A stretch of 64,000 bases of DNA from Streptomyces spinoverrucosus (GCF_015712165.1 NZ_JADPZX010000002.1:62001-126000); one strand, 5' to 3'; counted from the stretch's first letter, positions 34,020 to 43,766 are shown. Made by a program: numbers and translations. The notes: generated by a model not told the origin, from the sequence alone.

Positions 34020-36260
34020 ATGGATGGCGAAGCCACCATGCGGGTCCAGGGGTCCGTCGCGTCACCGGACGACCGTCGCGACGCGTACCTCGCCGCGGCT
34101 CTGCGCCGGATTCACGCCAGGCTGCGTCCGAGCACGACCACGGCGTATCTCGTTGCGGCCGATGCCGATTCCGATGCCAAGCCCGAGGCACGCCCCCTGG
34201 CCGCGGCGATGGCGATCGACACCCCGCTGGGCTTCACCCTGACCCCGGGCATGGCCATGGACGACGGGCGGTTCGCGACCGCGGTCGCCTACCGCACCGA
34301 TGAACCGGTGATCTGGGACAACGAGCGCATCCGAGCCCTGATCCACGACGACCCGGCGATGATCCAGTACGTGCCCTACGCCATGATCGTGGTGTCCGTT
34401 CCGCTGCGTACGGACCGCCGACGCTTCGGTGCGGTGACGCTGCGCTGGGCTCCGCCGCGGGACGTGCCGCCGGAATCCATGGAATTCCTGGTGGACGCGG
34501 CGAATCGACTCGCTGTCGAACTGGAGCAGGTGGCCGGGGAGGGCGCCGCCGTCGAGGCGCCACCGGTGCCACGGTTCATCCCGGAATCCCCCGGCAAAGG
34601 CTGGAGCGGGAGTACCGCTTTCCTCTACCAGTTCCAGCGTCTCGCCACCGAACTCACCGCCGCCCGGCATCCGAGAGATATCGTCGCGACCACGCAGGCC
34701 CAGGTGGTGCGCCCGTTCGGCGGGCGCGCGATGGCCCTGTGTCTGGCCGAAAGGGGCCGGCTGCGCGTTGTGGGCGCATCGGGCTTCTCCAAGGGAGACC
34801 TGCGCAGCGTCGACGGGCTCCCCCTCATGCGGAGCGCACCGGAGACCGACGCGATACTCCACCTCCAGCTTCTGCTCTACGCGACGGGCAAAGAGCTGCA
34901 CTCGGCGTATCCGGATCTCGACCGGTACTACGACGACCCCAGGGCCTGGTTCTTTCTCCCGTTGATCGCGGACGGCCAGGCGGTGGGCTGCTGCGTCCTG
35001 TCCGCCGACCAGCCGTACAGACTGCGGGACGAGGAACTCGCGGTACTCATGATCATGCTGGGCCAGGTCGGTCAGTCGCTGCAGCGGGCCCGGGCCCATG
35101 AGCTCGAGCACAGCTTCGTCCGGAGCATGCAGCGCGGGCTGCTGCCCCGGGCCCTGCCGCACCTGAAGGAAATCGTCTCCACCGCGCGCTACCTCCCGGC
35201 GACCGCCGGTGCCGAAGTGGGGGGCGACTGGTACGACATGATCAGCCTGCCCGGCGGAGGCGGGGTCGGACTCGTCATCGGGGATGTCGAAGGACACAGC
35301 CTCGAAGCCGTCGGGACCATGGGACAGCTGCGCAGCGGCGTGCGCGCGTACGCGACGGAGGGACACGACCCCGCCACCGTGCTGAACCGCAGCAACCGGC
35401 TGCTCACCGAACTGGACACCGATCTCTTCGCCACGTGCTGCTGCCTCTGGCTGGACCTGGAGACCGGGACGGCCACCCTTGCCACCGCCGGTCACCTCGC
35501 GCCGGTCCTGATGGACGCGCAAGGTCGCGTCACCACGCCCTACCTGCCGGTCGGCCCGCCGTTGGGAGTCGACCGCGAGACCGTCTACCAGCAGACGGAG
35601 ACATCACTGGCGCCCGGCTCGATCATCGCCTGCTACACCGACGGACTGCTGGATCGGCGTCACCGTGGGGTCGACGACGGCCTTGAACGGCTGCGCCGCA
35701 CCCTCGTCGACGGCCGCGGCGAGGACCTGGAGGTCCTGGCCGACCGGCTCGTCGGAGATGCCCGTCCGCAGGCCCAGCGCGACGACGACATGGCCCTGCT
35801 GCTGGTGCGCTACGACGGCGTGCGCGAAGGACCGCACCGTCGGGTCGCCCGGGTGTTCGTCCAGCGCCGCGACCTCCAGCACGTGCGGCGCCTTCGGCAC
35901 TTCCTACAGGACCTGCTGCCCGGCTGGGGGCTCGCCGTCCTGCTCGACGATGTCGAACTCCTGATCACCGAAGTGGTCACCAACGCCTTGATTCACGCCG
36001 ACACCGAAGTCGACGTGCGACTGCGGGGGTATCCCGATCGCCTCCGCGTCGAGGTCCGCGACAGCGACCCCCGCCCGCCTGTCCTGGTCGCCAACCTCGG
36101 TCCCGGGGAGGTAGGAGACGCCGAGGCCGAGTCCGGACGCGGGATGCTCATCGTCGACGTACTGGCATCGGCCTGGGGCAGCTCACCGGCCGGCCGGGGC
36201 AAGACGACCTGGTTCGAACTCGGCGTCGGGGACCGTTCCTTACCGTTCTCGACGACGTGA
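34020..36260 (+). CDS. GAF-SpoIIE phosphatase with HATPase domain
   Basis: Signalling phosphatase of 746 aa. An N-terminal GAF-like region (about 20-165) and a second GAF (about 205-355) precede a SpoIIE/PP2C domain (about 385-590: EVGGDWYDMISLPGG, GDVEGHSLEAVG, CYTDGLLDRR, RDDDMALLLVRY). A C-terminal HATPase_c domain follows (about 605-735: ELLITEVVTNALIHADTEVD, SGRGMLIVDVL). Such proteins usually tune anti-anti-sigma factors by dephosphorylation and rephosphorylation. It parallels the broken protein at 7993-10424 but has GAF instead of PAS sensors. The ATG at 34020 has AGGATGG before it; partners are not in the window. Confidence 0.88.
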   Translation: MDGEATMRVQGSVASPDDRRDAYLAAALRRIHARLRPSTTTAYLVAADADSDAKPEARPLAAAMAIDTPLGFTLTPGMAMDDGRFATAVAYRTDEPVIWDNERIRALIHDDPAMIQYVPYAMIVVSVPLRTDRRRFGAVTLRWAPPRDVPPESMEFLVDAANRLAVELEQVAGEGAAVEAPPVPRFIPESPGKGWSGSTAFLYQFQRLATELTAARHPRDIVATTQAQVVRPFGGRAMALCLAERGRLRVVGASGFSKGDLRSVDGLPLMRSAPETDAILHLQLLLYATGKELHSAYPDLDRYYDDPRAWFFLPLIADGQAVGCCVLSADQPYRLRDEELAVLMIMLGQVGQSLQRARAHELEHSFVRSMQRGLLPRALPHLKEIVSTARYLPATAGAEVGGDWYDMISLPGGGGVGLVIGDVEGHSLEAVGTMGQLRSGVRAYATEGHDPATVLNRSNRLLTELDTDLFATCCCLWLDLETGTATLATAGHLAPVLMDAQGRVTTPYLPVGPPLGVDRETVYQQTETSLAPGSIIACYTDGLLDRRHRGVDDGLERLRRTLVDGRGEDLEVLADRLVGDARPQAQRDDDMALLLVRYDGVREGPHRRVARVFVQRRDLQHVRRLRHFLQDLLPGWGLAVLLDDVELLITEVVTNALIHADTEVDVRLRGYPDRLRVEVRDSDPRPPVLVANLGPGEVGDAEAESGRGMLIVDVLASAWGSSPAGRGKTTWFELGVGDRSLPFSTT

Positions 36261-36289
36261 CGGCGCCCGCGGCCCGGGTGCCGCTGCCC

Positions 36290-36470
36290 TCAGACCGGCG
36301 CCTTGGCGTTGTTGAAGCGCGACGTGTCGACGAAGGCCGGCGCCACGACACCCGCCAGCGGCAGGACGGTCGGTATCCACAGTCCGGCTCCGGCCCAGCC
36401 GACGGCGTCGACAAGCTTGGCGAACAGCAGTCCCGAACCCGCCGCCGCCGGCGACGTGCGCACGGTGAAC
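36290..36470 (-). pseudogene. C-terminal remnant of a transporter-like gene
   Basis: A minus-strand frame ending at TGA (36292-36290) reads SGLLFAKLVDAVGWAGAGLW, then IPTVLPLAGVVAPAF and a soluble end DTSRFNNAKAPV. It looks like the last membrane helices of a carrier. No start or upstream part is found before the amidohydrolase stop at 36524, so it would be a decayed 3' fragment. Family not identified. Confidence 0.35.
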
Positions 36471-36523
36471 GCGCGAGGTGGGACGTGCCCGAACGCGGAA
36501 CGGTGGCGCAGAGCTCGGAGGAG

Positions 36524-37854
36524 TCAGGTCGTCGGGGGAGCGAACGGCGTGCCCGTCAGGAGGCGGTCCCGGGACGCGCGCAGGTTCTCCTGCAGGGAGC
36601 TCAGGTCGTGACCGAGCATCCGTCCCGCGACCTTGACCGGGAGGCCCGCCACGAAGACGGTGTGCACGTTCTCGCTGTCGGAGAGCGTGACCGCGGCCGG
36701 CAGATGGTTGATCAGACTCAGGTTGGGGGTGTCCACCTTGAGCAGCACGATGTCCGCCTGCTTGCCGGGGGTGAGCGAACCGATCCGGTCCTCCATACCG
36801 AGGGTGCGGGCACCCTCCAGGGTCGCCATCCGCACCACGTCCCGGGTGGTCAGGGCCAGTTCGCCGGGCCATTCGCCGCGCGTCAGGGCCAGGTGGTTCT
36901 GCCAGCCGCGCTCCGCCTCCAAGGTGCCGCGCATCTCGGCGAACAGGCTGCCGCCGACCCCGCTGACGACGTCGACGCTCAGGCTGGGCTGGACCCCGCC
37001 GCGATCAGGCGTCCGGTCGCCGGGTAGCCGTGCCCCATCTGCATCTCCACCCGTGGCGAGATCGAGGCATGTCCGCCCGACTCCGCGATGAGGCGCAGCT
37101 CCTCGTCCGTGCAGGTGTTGCAGTGCACGTAGACGATGTCCGGCCCGAGCAGTCCTGACCGGGCCATCCGGGTGACGGCGCGTCTCTGCCCGAGCATCCC
37201 GGCACCGACGTGGAGCGATGTGGGGATGTCCAGTTCCCGCGCGAGCCGGACGTCCTCGACGGTCTCCTGCACGGAGGAGAACTCCGGCCCCAGACTGGCC
37301 AGCGCCAGTGTCAGCAGCTGGTCCTTGGAGCTGCAGTAAGTCCCGGCCACCCTGGTGAGGTCCGAGGCGTACCACTTCGCGGCAGGCGACTTGGGCGAGC
37401 CGTAGGCGAAGACGGCTCGCATGCCGGAGTCGGCGAGGCCGTGCACGGCCGCGTCGGCGTGCTCGGGGGTGTTCATGATGTGCGACCAGTCGAGCACCGT
37501 GGTGACACCGCCGTTGAGGCACTCCAACGCCCCCATCAGGTCGGCGATGTAGACGTCCTCGGCGGTGAAGCGGGGGCCGATGACGCCGAGCATCCGTTCC
37601 GCGTACTGGCCCAGCGTCCAGTCCGCGGCGATCTGCCGGGTGGCCGACTGCCACAGATGACGGTGGGTGTCCACCAGGCCGGGCATGACGATCATGTCGG
37701 TGGCGTCGACGACCTGCGCGCCGGCGGCGGGTATGTCCGGGCCGACCGCCACGATTCGGTCGTCCCGCACCAGGACGTCTCCTCTGGGCAGGTCCCCCAG
37801 CTCCGGATCGACGGTGAGGACGGTGCCGCCACGGATCAGCATCTCGTGGTTCAT
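36524..37854 (-). pseudogene. Deaminase-type amidohydrolase, frameshifted
   Basis: Amidohydrolase of the chlorohydrolase/guanine-deaminase-like group, about 443 codons. First frame: VMPGLVDTHRHLWQSATRQI (metal HxH), GVTTVLDWSHIMNT, SLHVGAGM and CNTCTDEELRLIAESGGHAS. At a CCCC run (36994-36997, plus strand) one base appears lost, since the next frame continues QPSLSVDVVSGVGGSLFAEM and finishes TPGKQADIVLLKVDT. A paralogue with a Tat signal lies at 53498-55048. Last gene of the LacI-linked catabolic operon, 15 bp after the YtcJ-type gene. Substrate unknown; relatives hydrolyse cyclic amidines and amides. Confidence 0.8.
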
Positions 37855-37869
37855 TTCATGACTCCCGCT

Positions 37870-39516
37870 TCATGAGGGGGCGGACTCGTGGACGGTGCGC
37901 CCGCCGACCACGGTCAGCTGCGAGGTGATGGAGGGGATGGCCGCCGTGGGGACGCTGAAGTAGTCGTCGCTGAGCACGGCGAAGTCGGCCAGGGCGCCGG
38001 GGAAGAGATGCCCCCGGTCGGACTCCTCGAAGGAGAACCAGGCGCTGCCGCGGGTGTGGAGGTGGAGCGCCCGTGCGCGGGAGAGCCGGTGCCGTGGGGC
38101 GCGCTGGACGGCGCCGTCCAGGGAGCGGCCCTCGACCAGCCACCACAGGGACAGCCAGGGACTGTACGAGGAAGCCCGGGTCGCGTCCGTACCTGCACCG
38201 ACCGGCACCCCGGCCTCCAGAAGGTCTCCCAGCGGAGGCACCGACTCCATGCTGCCCGGACCCCACTCCCGTTCCGAGGTACCGCCCTTGAACACCTGGT
38301 GGTCGTCGACGACGACCCCGGCGCCCAGTGCCTTCAGCCGCCGGATGTTGCGGTCGCTGATGGTGTCGGCGTGCGCGAGCGAGAAACGCAGGGCGTCGAG
38401 TGGGGTCTCGTGGTGGACCGTCTCCCAGGCGTCCAGGATGCGGTCGATCGTCGAGTCGAGGACCGCGTGGATGTGCATCGGCCAGCCGCGTGCGGCGACG
38501 CGCCGGGTGATCGCCAGCAGTTCCTTGTAGGACTGCTCGCCCAGTTCGAACGGGGTGAGGCCCTCGAAGTCGTGACAGCCGTAGTGGATGATCTCCCCCA
38601 CGCCGAGCACCCGCAGGAGGTCGTCGCCGAACCGGCTTCGGGACTGACGCAACCAGCCGTCGAGCTGGTCCAGCTCCCGTCCGGCATCGACGGCGGAGGC
38701 GTACAGTCGCATCCGGACGGTCAGCTCACCGGTGCGCCACAGGTCGAAGAGGGCGTCGTAACGCTCGGGGGACATCCCGAAGCCGCCGGCGTCGATCACG
38801 CCGGTCAGGCCCGCGGCGTTGAGGTCGGTGAGCATGGTCCGGGTGGAGATGCGCTGTTCTGCGGGGCTCGGCTCGGGGATGGCGGCCATGCACCGGGTGA
38901 ACGCTCCCAGTCCCCTAATTACCCCGGTGGCCCGGCCGGTGTCCGGATCCCGTTCGACGGTGCCTCCGGGGAGGTCGGTCCATTCCTCCAGGCCCACGAT
39001 CCGCGCGGCGCGGGTGTTGAGCACCGCCACGTCGTACAGGGCCTGCACATAGACCGGGCGATCGGGCGCCACCTCGTCGAGTTCGGCCTGTGTGGGCGGC
39101 CGGTTCTCCTCGAACTGGCAGGGGTGCCAGCCCCCGATGGCGCGGACCCATGCGTCGGCCGCCGCGTTCCGGGCGGCCGCGCGAATGCTGTCCAGCGCGT
39201 GCGAAAGCCTGGGCATCCCCTGCCAGTGCAGCTCGCTCGACCAGGTGGCGCCGGCCCGGGCCGCGTGCATATGGCCGTCGATCAGTCCCGGAACCACCGT
39301 TCGGTGGCCCAGCTCCACCACTTCGGTGTCAGGCCCCGCCAATTCGAGCAGCTCGCGAGTGTCACCGAGGGCGACCACCCGCCCTCGCGCCACGGCGAGA
39401 GCCCGGTACTCCGGCACCTCGTCGGCCGGGGAGCCGTGGGCAGGCAGCCCCGGCCAGATCCGGCCGTTGACGTAGACCGTGTCCGGTGCCGAGGAGGCGG
39501 ACTGGGAGTGCTCCAT
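37870..39516 (-). CDS. YtcJ-type amidohydrolase
   Basis: Amidohydrolase of 548 aa with the YtcJ pattern: VVPGLIDGHMHAARAG (metal HxH), AIGGWHPCQFEENRPPT, MHIHAVLDSTIDRILDAWE (metal His), FSLAHADTISDRNIRRLK and GAGTDATRASSYSPW. The length fits the family. It lies in a run of five minus-strand genes with an aldehyde dehydrogenase, an M24 protein and a 3-hydroxyisobutyrate dehydrogenase-like enzyme, so it probably opens an amide or lactam in a catabolic route. Related to, but clearly distinct from, the partial gene at 1-1375. Confidence 0.83.
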   Translation of the reverse strand: MEHSQSASSAPDTVYVNGRIWPGLPAHGSPADEVPEYRALAVARGRVVALGDTRELLELAGPDTEVVELGHRTVVPGLIDGHMHAARAGATWSSELHWQGMPRLSHALDSIRAAARNAAADAWVRAIGGWHPCQFEENRPPTQAELDEVAPDRPVYVQALYDVAVLNTRAARIVGLEEWTDLPGGTVERDPDTGRATGVIRGLGAFTRCMAAIPEPSPAEQRISTRTMLTDLNAAGLTGVIDAGGFGMSPERYDALFDLWRTGELTVRMRLYASAVDAGRELDQLDGWLRQSRSRFGDDLLRVLGVGEIIHYGCHDFEGLTPFELGEQSYKELLAITRRVAARGWPMHIHAVLDSTIDRILDAWETVHHETPLDALRFSLAHADTISDRNIRRLKALGAGVVVDDHQVFKGGTSEREWGPGSMESVPPLGDLLEAGVPVGAGTDATRASSYSPWLSLWWLVEGRSLDGAVQRAPRHRLSRARALHLHTRGSAWFSFEESDRGHLFPGALADFAVLSDDYFSVPTAAIPSITSQLTVVGGRTVHESAPS

Positions 39517-39665
39517 TCCGGGGTTCCTTTCCGTCCAGGACTTCGATGTCCGGAGGGGTGCGGGGGTGCTGCTGACGGGATCGAGGGGCCTCGATCCGGC
39601 CGGTGGCGGCGATACGGGCGGTACGCCGCGTCAGGGCCGGGTGGTGCCGGGGCGCTGGGGCGAGG

Positions 39666-41150
39666 TCACCACGACAGGGCGATGTACTTGGACTCCGTGT
39701 AGTCCAGCAGCCCCTCGTGGCCGCCCTCACGGCCGATGCCGCTCTGCTTGGTGCCGCCGAACGGGGCCGCCGGGTCGGACACGACGCCACGGTTGAGGCC
39801 GACCATGCCGGAGTCCAGGCGCTCGCTCACCCGCAGGCCGCGGGCCAGGTCGGTGGTGTAGACGTAGGAGACCAGGCCGTACTCGGTGGCGTTGGCCAGC
39901 TCGATCGCCTCCTCCTCGGTGGTGAAGGCGACGACCGGGGCGACCGGGCCGAAGATCTCCTCCTCCAGCACGGGCGCGCCCGGGGGGACGTCCTTGAGGA
40001 CGGTCGGCGGGTAGTAGTAGCCGACGTTCTCGATCGGCTCGCCGCCGGTGACCACCGTGGCGCCGGCCCGCACGGTGCCCTCGACGAGTTCGGCGACCTT
40101 GTCCCGGCTCTCCGCGTTGACGAGCGGGCCGAGCTGTGTGCCGTCGTCGAGGCCGGGGCCGACCTTGAGGGCGCCCATCGCCTCGGCCAGCCGGCGGGTG
40201 AACTCGTCCGCGACGGACGCCTCGACGTAGAAGCGGTTCGCTGCGGTGCAGGCCTCACCGCCGTTGCGCATCTTCGCGACCATGGCCCCGGCCACCGCCT
40301 CGTCCAGGTCGGCGTCGGCGAAGACCAGGAACGGGGCGTTGCCGCCGAGCTCCATCGAGCAGTTGACGACGGTCTTCGACGCGGCGGCCAGCAGGACTCG
40401 TCCGACCTCGGTGGAGCCGGTGAAGGAGAGCTTGCGCACCCGGGGGTCGTCCAGCATCGCGCCGACGACCGCGCCGGAGCGGCGGGAGGGCAGCACGTTC
40501 ACCACACCGGCGGGCAGGCCCACGTCCTCGAAGAGGTCGGCGACGGCCAGTGCGGTCAGTGGCGTGTCACTGGCGGGCTTGAGGATCACGGTGCAGCCGG
40601 CCGCCAGCGCCGGAGCGATCTTCCGGGTGGCCATCGCGGCGGGGAAGTTCCACGGTGTGACCAGGACCGAGACGCCGACCGGCTGGCGCAGCACCATGAT
40701 CCGGTTGGCGCCGGACGGCGCGGTCTGGACGCTGCCCAGCGTACGTACGGCCTCCTCGGCGTACCAGCGGAAGAACTCCGCTGCGTAGGCGACCTCGCCG
40801 CGGGCGTCGGCGAGGGTCTTGCCGTTCTCCAGGACGATCAGCTCGGCGAAGTCCTCCGCCCTCTCGGTCATCAGGTCGAAGGCACGGCGGAGGAGCTCTG
40901 CTCGTTGCCGGGGCGCAGTGGCCGCCCAGCCCGGGAGGGCGGCGTCGGCCGCGGCGACAGCGGCGAGGGCATCCTCGGTGGTCGCGCCGGCGACGTCGGC
41001 GAGCTTCTCGCCCGTGGCCGGGTCCATGACGTCGAAACGGGAGCCGTCGCTCGCCGGCCGCCAGCGGCCGCCGATGAACAGGTCGGTGGGGACTTTGTCG
41101 ATCCGGAGTCGAGCCGGGGAGCCCGAGTGGTGTGCGCTCACTGATTTCAT
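39666..41150 (-). CDS. Aldehyde dehydrogenase (semialdehyde type)
   Basis: NAD(P)-dependent aldehyde dehydrogenase of 494 aa. Motifs: TPWNFPAAMATRKIAPALAA, FTGSTEVGR, catalytic Glu in SMELGGNAPF, catalytic Cys in GGEACTAANRFY and the C-terminal PFGGTKQSGIGREGGHEG. It resembles the succinate-semialdehyde dehydrogenase at 15850-17328 but belongs to the catabolic operon upstream of the amidohydrolases. The start ATG at 41150 is preceded closely by AGAAGG. Likely substrate is a semialdehyde from the dehydrogenase or amidohydrolase steps; not determined. Confidence 0.86.
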   Translation of the reverse strand: MKSVSAHHSGSPARLRIDKVPTDLFIGGRWRPASDGSRFDVMDPATGEKLADVAGATTEDALAAVAAADAALPGWAATAPRQRAELLRRAFDLMTERAEDFAELIVLENGKTLADARGEVAYAAEFFRWYAEEAVRTLGSVQTAPSGANRIMVLRQPVGVSVLVTPWNFPAAMATRKIAPALAAGCTVILKPASDTPLTALAVADLFEDVGLPAGVVNVLPSRRSGAVVGAMLDDPRVRKLSFTGSTEVGRVLLAAASKTVVNCSMELGGNAPFLVFADADLDEAVAGAMVAKMRNGGEACTAANRFYVEASVADEFTRRLAEAMGALKVGPGLDDGTQLGPLVNAESRDKVAELVEGTVRAGATVVTGGEPIENVGYYYPPTVLKDVPPGAPVLEEEIFGPVAPVVAFTTEEEAIELANATEYGLVSYVYTTDLARGLRVSERLDSGMVGLNRGVVSDPAAPFGGTKQSGIGREGGHEGLLDYTESKYIALSW

Positions 41151-41365
41151 CGCCTTCTGCACGGTCTCGATGGTGCGGTCCACCGACGGGGCGCCGGGTG
41201 CTCCGACGCGTCGGCGGCGGGTGGTGGCAGGTGCGGGGGTGGTGTTACGGGTGGCCGGCCTCCGGGGAGGTCGAGACCGGCCACCAGCTGGTGGGGGCCG
41301 CGATCGTCGCGTGTCGTGGCCCGGGCCCGGTCGACGGGTGTGTCCCGTCAGTACTCGTTGGCGAC

Positions 41366-42628
41366 TCAGTACTCGTTGGCGACGAACAGCTCCTGCGCCG
41401 GGAACTTCGTCAGGATCTGCGGACCGTCGGCGGTCACCACGACTTCCTCCTCGATGCGCGCGGCGGAGAAACCGTCCGAGGCCGGGCAGTAGGTCTCGAG
41501 AGCGAAGACCATGCCCTCCTGGATCTCCACCGGGTTGTCCAGGCTGTTGAGGCGGCTGATGATGGGGCGCTCGTGCAGGCCCAGCCCGAGGCCGTGCCCG
41601 AACTGGAGGCCGAAGGCAGCCATCTCGTCGGCGAAGCCGAACTCGGTCGCCGCCGGCCACACCCGGGCCACCTGGTCGGTGCCGACACCCGGCTTCACCA
41701 CGGCGATGGCCGCGTCCATCCACTCGCGGGCCTTGGTGTAGGCGTCACGCTGTGAGTGGGTGGCGCTACCGACCGCGAAGGTGCGGTAGTAGCAGGTCCG
41801 GTAACCGTTGTACGACTGGATGATGTCGAAGAACGCCTGGTCCCCGGGGCGGATGAGGCGGTCGGAGAAGTTGTGCGGGTGCGGGTTGCAGCGCTCGCCG
41901 GACACCGCGTTGATCGCCTCGACCTGGTCCGAACCCATCTCGTACAGGCGCTTGTTGGCCAGCGCGACGATCTCGTTCTCCCGGATGCCGGGCTTGAGCA
42001 CGTCGACGATGTCCTGGTAGACGCCGTCCACCATGGCCGCGGCCATGGACAGCAGGGCGATCTCGTCCTGCGACTTGATCGTCCGGGCGTCCAGCATCAG
42101 CTGCTGGGCGTCGACGACCTTCAGGCCCTGCCGCTGCATCTCGAACAGGAACGGCGGCTCGACGATGTCGACGCCGACCGGCAGGTCCGCGACACCGGCG
42201 TCCTCGAGCATGCCCTTGATCTCGCGCACCGCGGAGGCCATCAGTCCGGCGTCCGGCGCGATGGCCCCACGCATGCCCAGCATGCCGGCGCGGGAGTTCT
42301 CGGGCTTCAGCCAGGGCGCGAACAGCTGGTGGTGCCTGGCCGCGGAGCCGAAGTCCCACAGCACGGGATCGCCACCGTCGCGGGTCAGCAGGGCGTACCG
42401 GGTCATCTTGTCCCCGAGGGCGCCGCCGATCCAGGTCTGCGTCGAGTAGCGGATGTTGTAGAAGTCGAACAGCAGGAAGGCACCGCACTCACTGGCGTCC
42501 AGCGCGGCCCGGGTGCGCGCCAGCCGGTAGGCCCGCAGCCGGTCGTAGTCGACGCGCATCTCGTAGTCGACCGCGCTGTGGCCATGGGCCGGGATGGGTC
42601 GCGAGGTGCTCGCGCTTGTCACTGTCAT
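41366..42628 (-). CDS. M24-family (creatinase/aminopeptidase P-like) protein
   Basis: Protein of 420 aa with a creatinase-type N-domain and a pita-bread catalytic domain. Retained residues: His in FGHGLGLGLHERP, Glu in FALETY and Glu in ARIEEEVVV. In the usual D-x10-D motif, here DIIQSYNGYRTCYYRTF, the second metal-binding Asp is replaced by Cys, so a normal dinuclear metal site is unlikely. Creatinase is a known non-metal relative. The enzyme may hydrolyse a C-N bond of a small compound rather than a peptide; that is inference from context, between an oxidoreductase and an aldehyde dehydrogenase. Confidence 0.8.
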   Translation of the reverse strand: MTVTSASTSRPIPAHGHSAVDYEMRVDYDRLRAYRLARTRAALDASECGAFLLFDFYNIRYSTQTWIGGALGDKMTRYALLTRDGGDPVLWDFGSAARHHQLFAPWLKPENSRAGMLGMRGAIAPDAGLMASAVREIKGMLEDAGVADLPVGVDIVEPPFLFEMQRQGLKVVDAQQLMLDARTIKSQDEIALLSMAAAMVDGVYQDIVDVLKPGIRENEIVALANKRLYEMGSDQVEAINAVSGERCNPHPHNFSDRLIRPGDQAFFDIIQSYNGYRTCYYRTFAVGSATHSQRDAYTKAREWMDAAIAVVKPGVGTDQVARVWPAATEFGFADEMAAFGLQFGHGLGLGLHERPIISRLNSLDNPVEIQEGMVFALETYCPASDGFSAARIEEEVVVTADGPQILTKFPAQELFVANEY

Positions 42629-42710
42629 CGTGTGGATCGTCCTTTGTCGCGTTGCCCGGGACGCCGGCGTACGGCGGGTGCGGGCGCGGTCGGAGGAGGG
42701 GCGGGGCCGC

Positions 42711-43658
42711 TCAGGACTCGGGGGTGAGGCCGTCGTCCACCGTCACGTTCTCCGGCTCCAGCGTGATCCCGGAGCGGCGTGCCTGCTCGAGGATCAGGGT
42801 GGCGAAGTCCTCTTCGGTGTGTCCGGCGCCGATCGCCGCCTGGACGAGCTGGGCGGTGGCGGAGGCAACCGGCATCGGGACCTCCAGCTCACGGGCCGCG
42901 GACAGACCCAGGTCGAAGTCCTTGCGGAGCAGGATGTTGGTGAAGGTCGGCTTGAAGTCCAGGTTGACCAGCGCCGGCGACTTGTACCGGGTGAAGACCG
43001 AGCCCATCACCGAGTCGTTGAGGAACTCCAGGAACGCCGAGCGCTTCACGCCGCCCTTCTCCGCGAGCAACGTGATCTCGGCCAGCGACTGGGTGACGAC
43101 GCCCAGGAAGACGTTGTGCGCGATCTTGACGAGGCGGGCCACCTCGTCGTCGCCGACGTAGGTCACACCGCGGCCCAGCAGGTTGAGCAGCGGCTCGACG
43201 GCGTCGAACACCTCGCGCGGTCCGGAGACGGCGACGGTCAGCTTGCCGGCCGCGATCACCTTCGGGTTTCCGCTGACCGGGGCGGCCAGGAAGTCGGTGC
43301 CCCGCTTGGCGGCTTCGTTCCGGATCAGCGCGGACACCCCGGTGGACACGGTGGAGCTGTCGATGAGCACTCCCGGTGCGGCGTCGGGTGAGGTCAGCAC
43401 GCCACCGGGACCGGTGGTGACCGCCTCCAGGTCGGCCGATGCGGAGACCATGGAGAAGACGACGTCCCGGTCGGCCAGGTCGACCGGGGCGTCCACGATG
43501 GTCGCTCCCAGCTCGGCCAGTGGTTCGGCCTTGGCGCGGGTCCTGTTGTAGACGGCCACGTCGTGCCCGGCTTCCAGCAGCCGCGTGGCCAGTTGGAAGC
43601 CCATGCGGCCGGCGCCGATCCATCCGATGCGCGGGCGGTCCTTGGCTGTGTATGTCAT
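42711..43658 (-). CDS. 3-hydroxyisobutyrate dehydrogenase-family oxidoreductase
   Basis: Beta-hydroxyacid dehydrogenase of 315 aa, the group of 3-hydroxyisobutyrate dehydrogenase and tartronate-semialdehyde reductase. The NAD(P)-binding motif is GWIGAGRMG (about 12-20), the substrate loop is LIDSSTVSTG, APVSGNPKVIAAGKL follows, and the catalytic lysine is in ARLVKIAHNVFLG. It interconverts a 3-hydroxyacid and a semialdehyde, fitting the aldehyde dehydrogenase two genes downstream. First gene of the five-gene operon; a LacI-type palindrome lies 95 bp upstream. Confidence 0.86.
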   Translation of the reverse strand: MTYTAKDRPRIGWIGAGRMGFQLATRLLEAGHDVAVYNRTRAKAEPLAELGATIVDAPVDLADRDVVFSMVSASADLEAVTTGPGGVLTSPDAAPGVLIDSSTVSTGVSALIRNEAAKRGTDFLAAPVSGNPKVIAAGKLTVAVSGPREVFDAVEPLLNLLGRGVTYVGDDEVARLVKIAHNVFLGVVTQSLAEITLLAEKGGVKRSAFLEFLNDSVMGSVFTRYKSPALVNLDFKPTFTNILLRKDFDLGLSAARELEVPMPVASATAQLVQAAIGAGHTEEDFATLILEQARRSGITLEPENVTVDDGLTPES

Positions 43659-43752
43659 TTCTCTACCTCAATCCTGGAAGACGGCTCGGCAGGCGCGGTC
43701 CGAGGGCAGGTCACGCCTGTCCGTGCTGGAAGCGGTGACGCCTTGACGGCTC

Positions 43753-43766
43753 TGCATCCGGTTGCA
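43753..43766. promoter_or_regulatory. LacI-type operator, oxidoreductase operon side
   Basis: TGCATCCGGTTGCA is a near-perfect palindrome (one mismatch) 95 bp before the oxidoreductase start. It shares TGCA(A/T)(T/C)C half sites with four other copies near the lacI and dctA genes. Confidence 0.6.
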
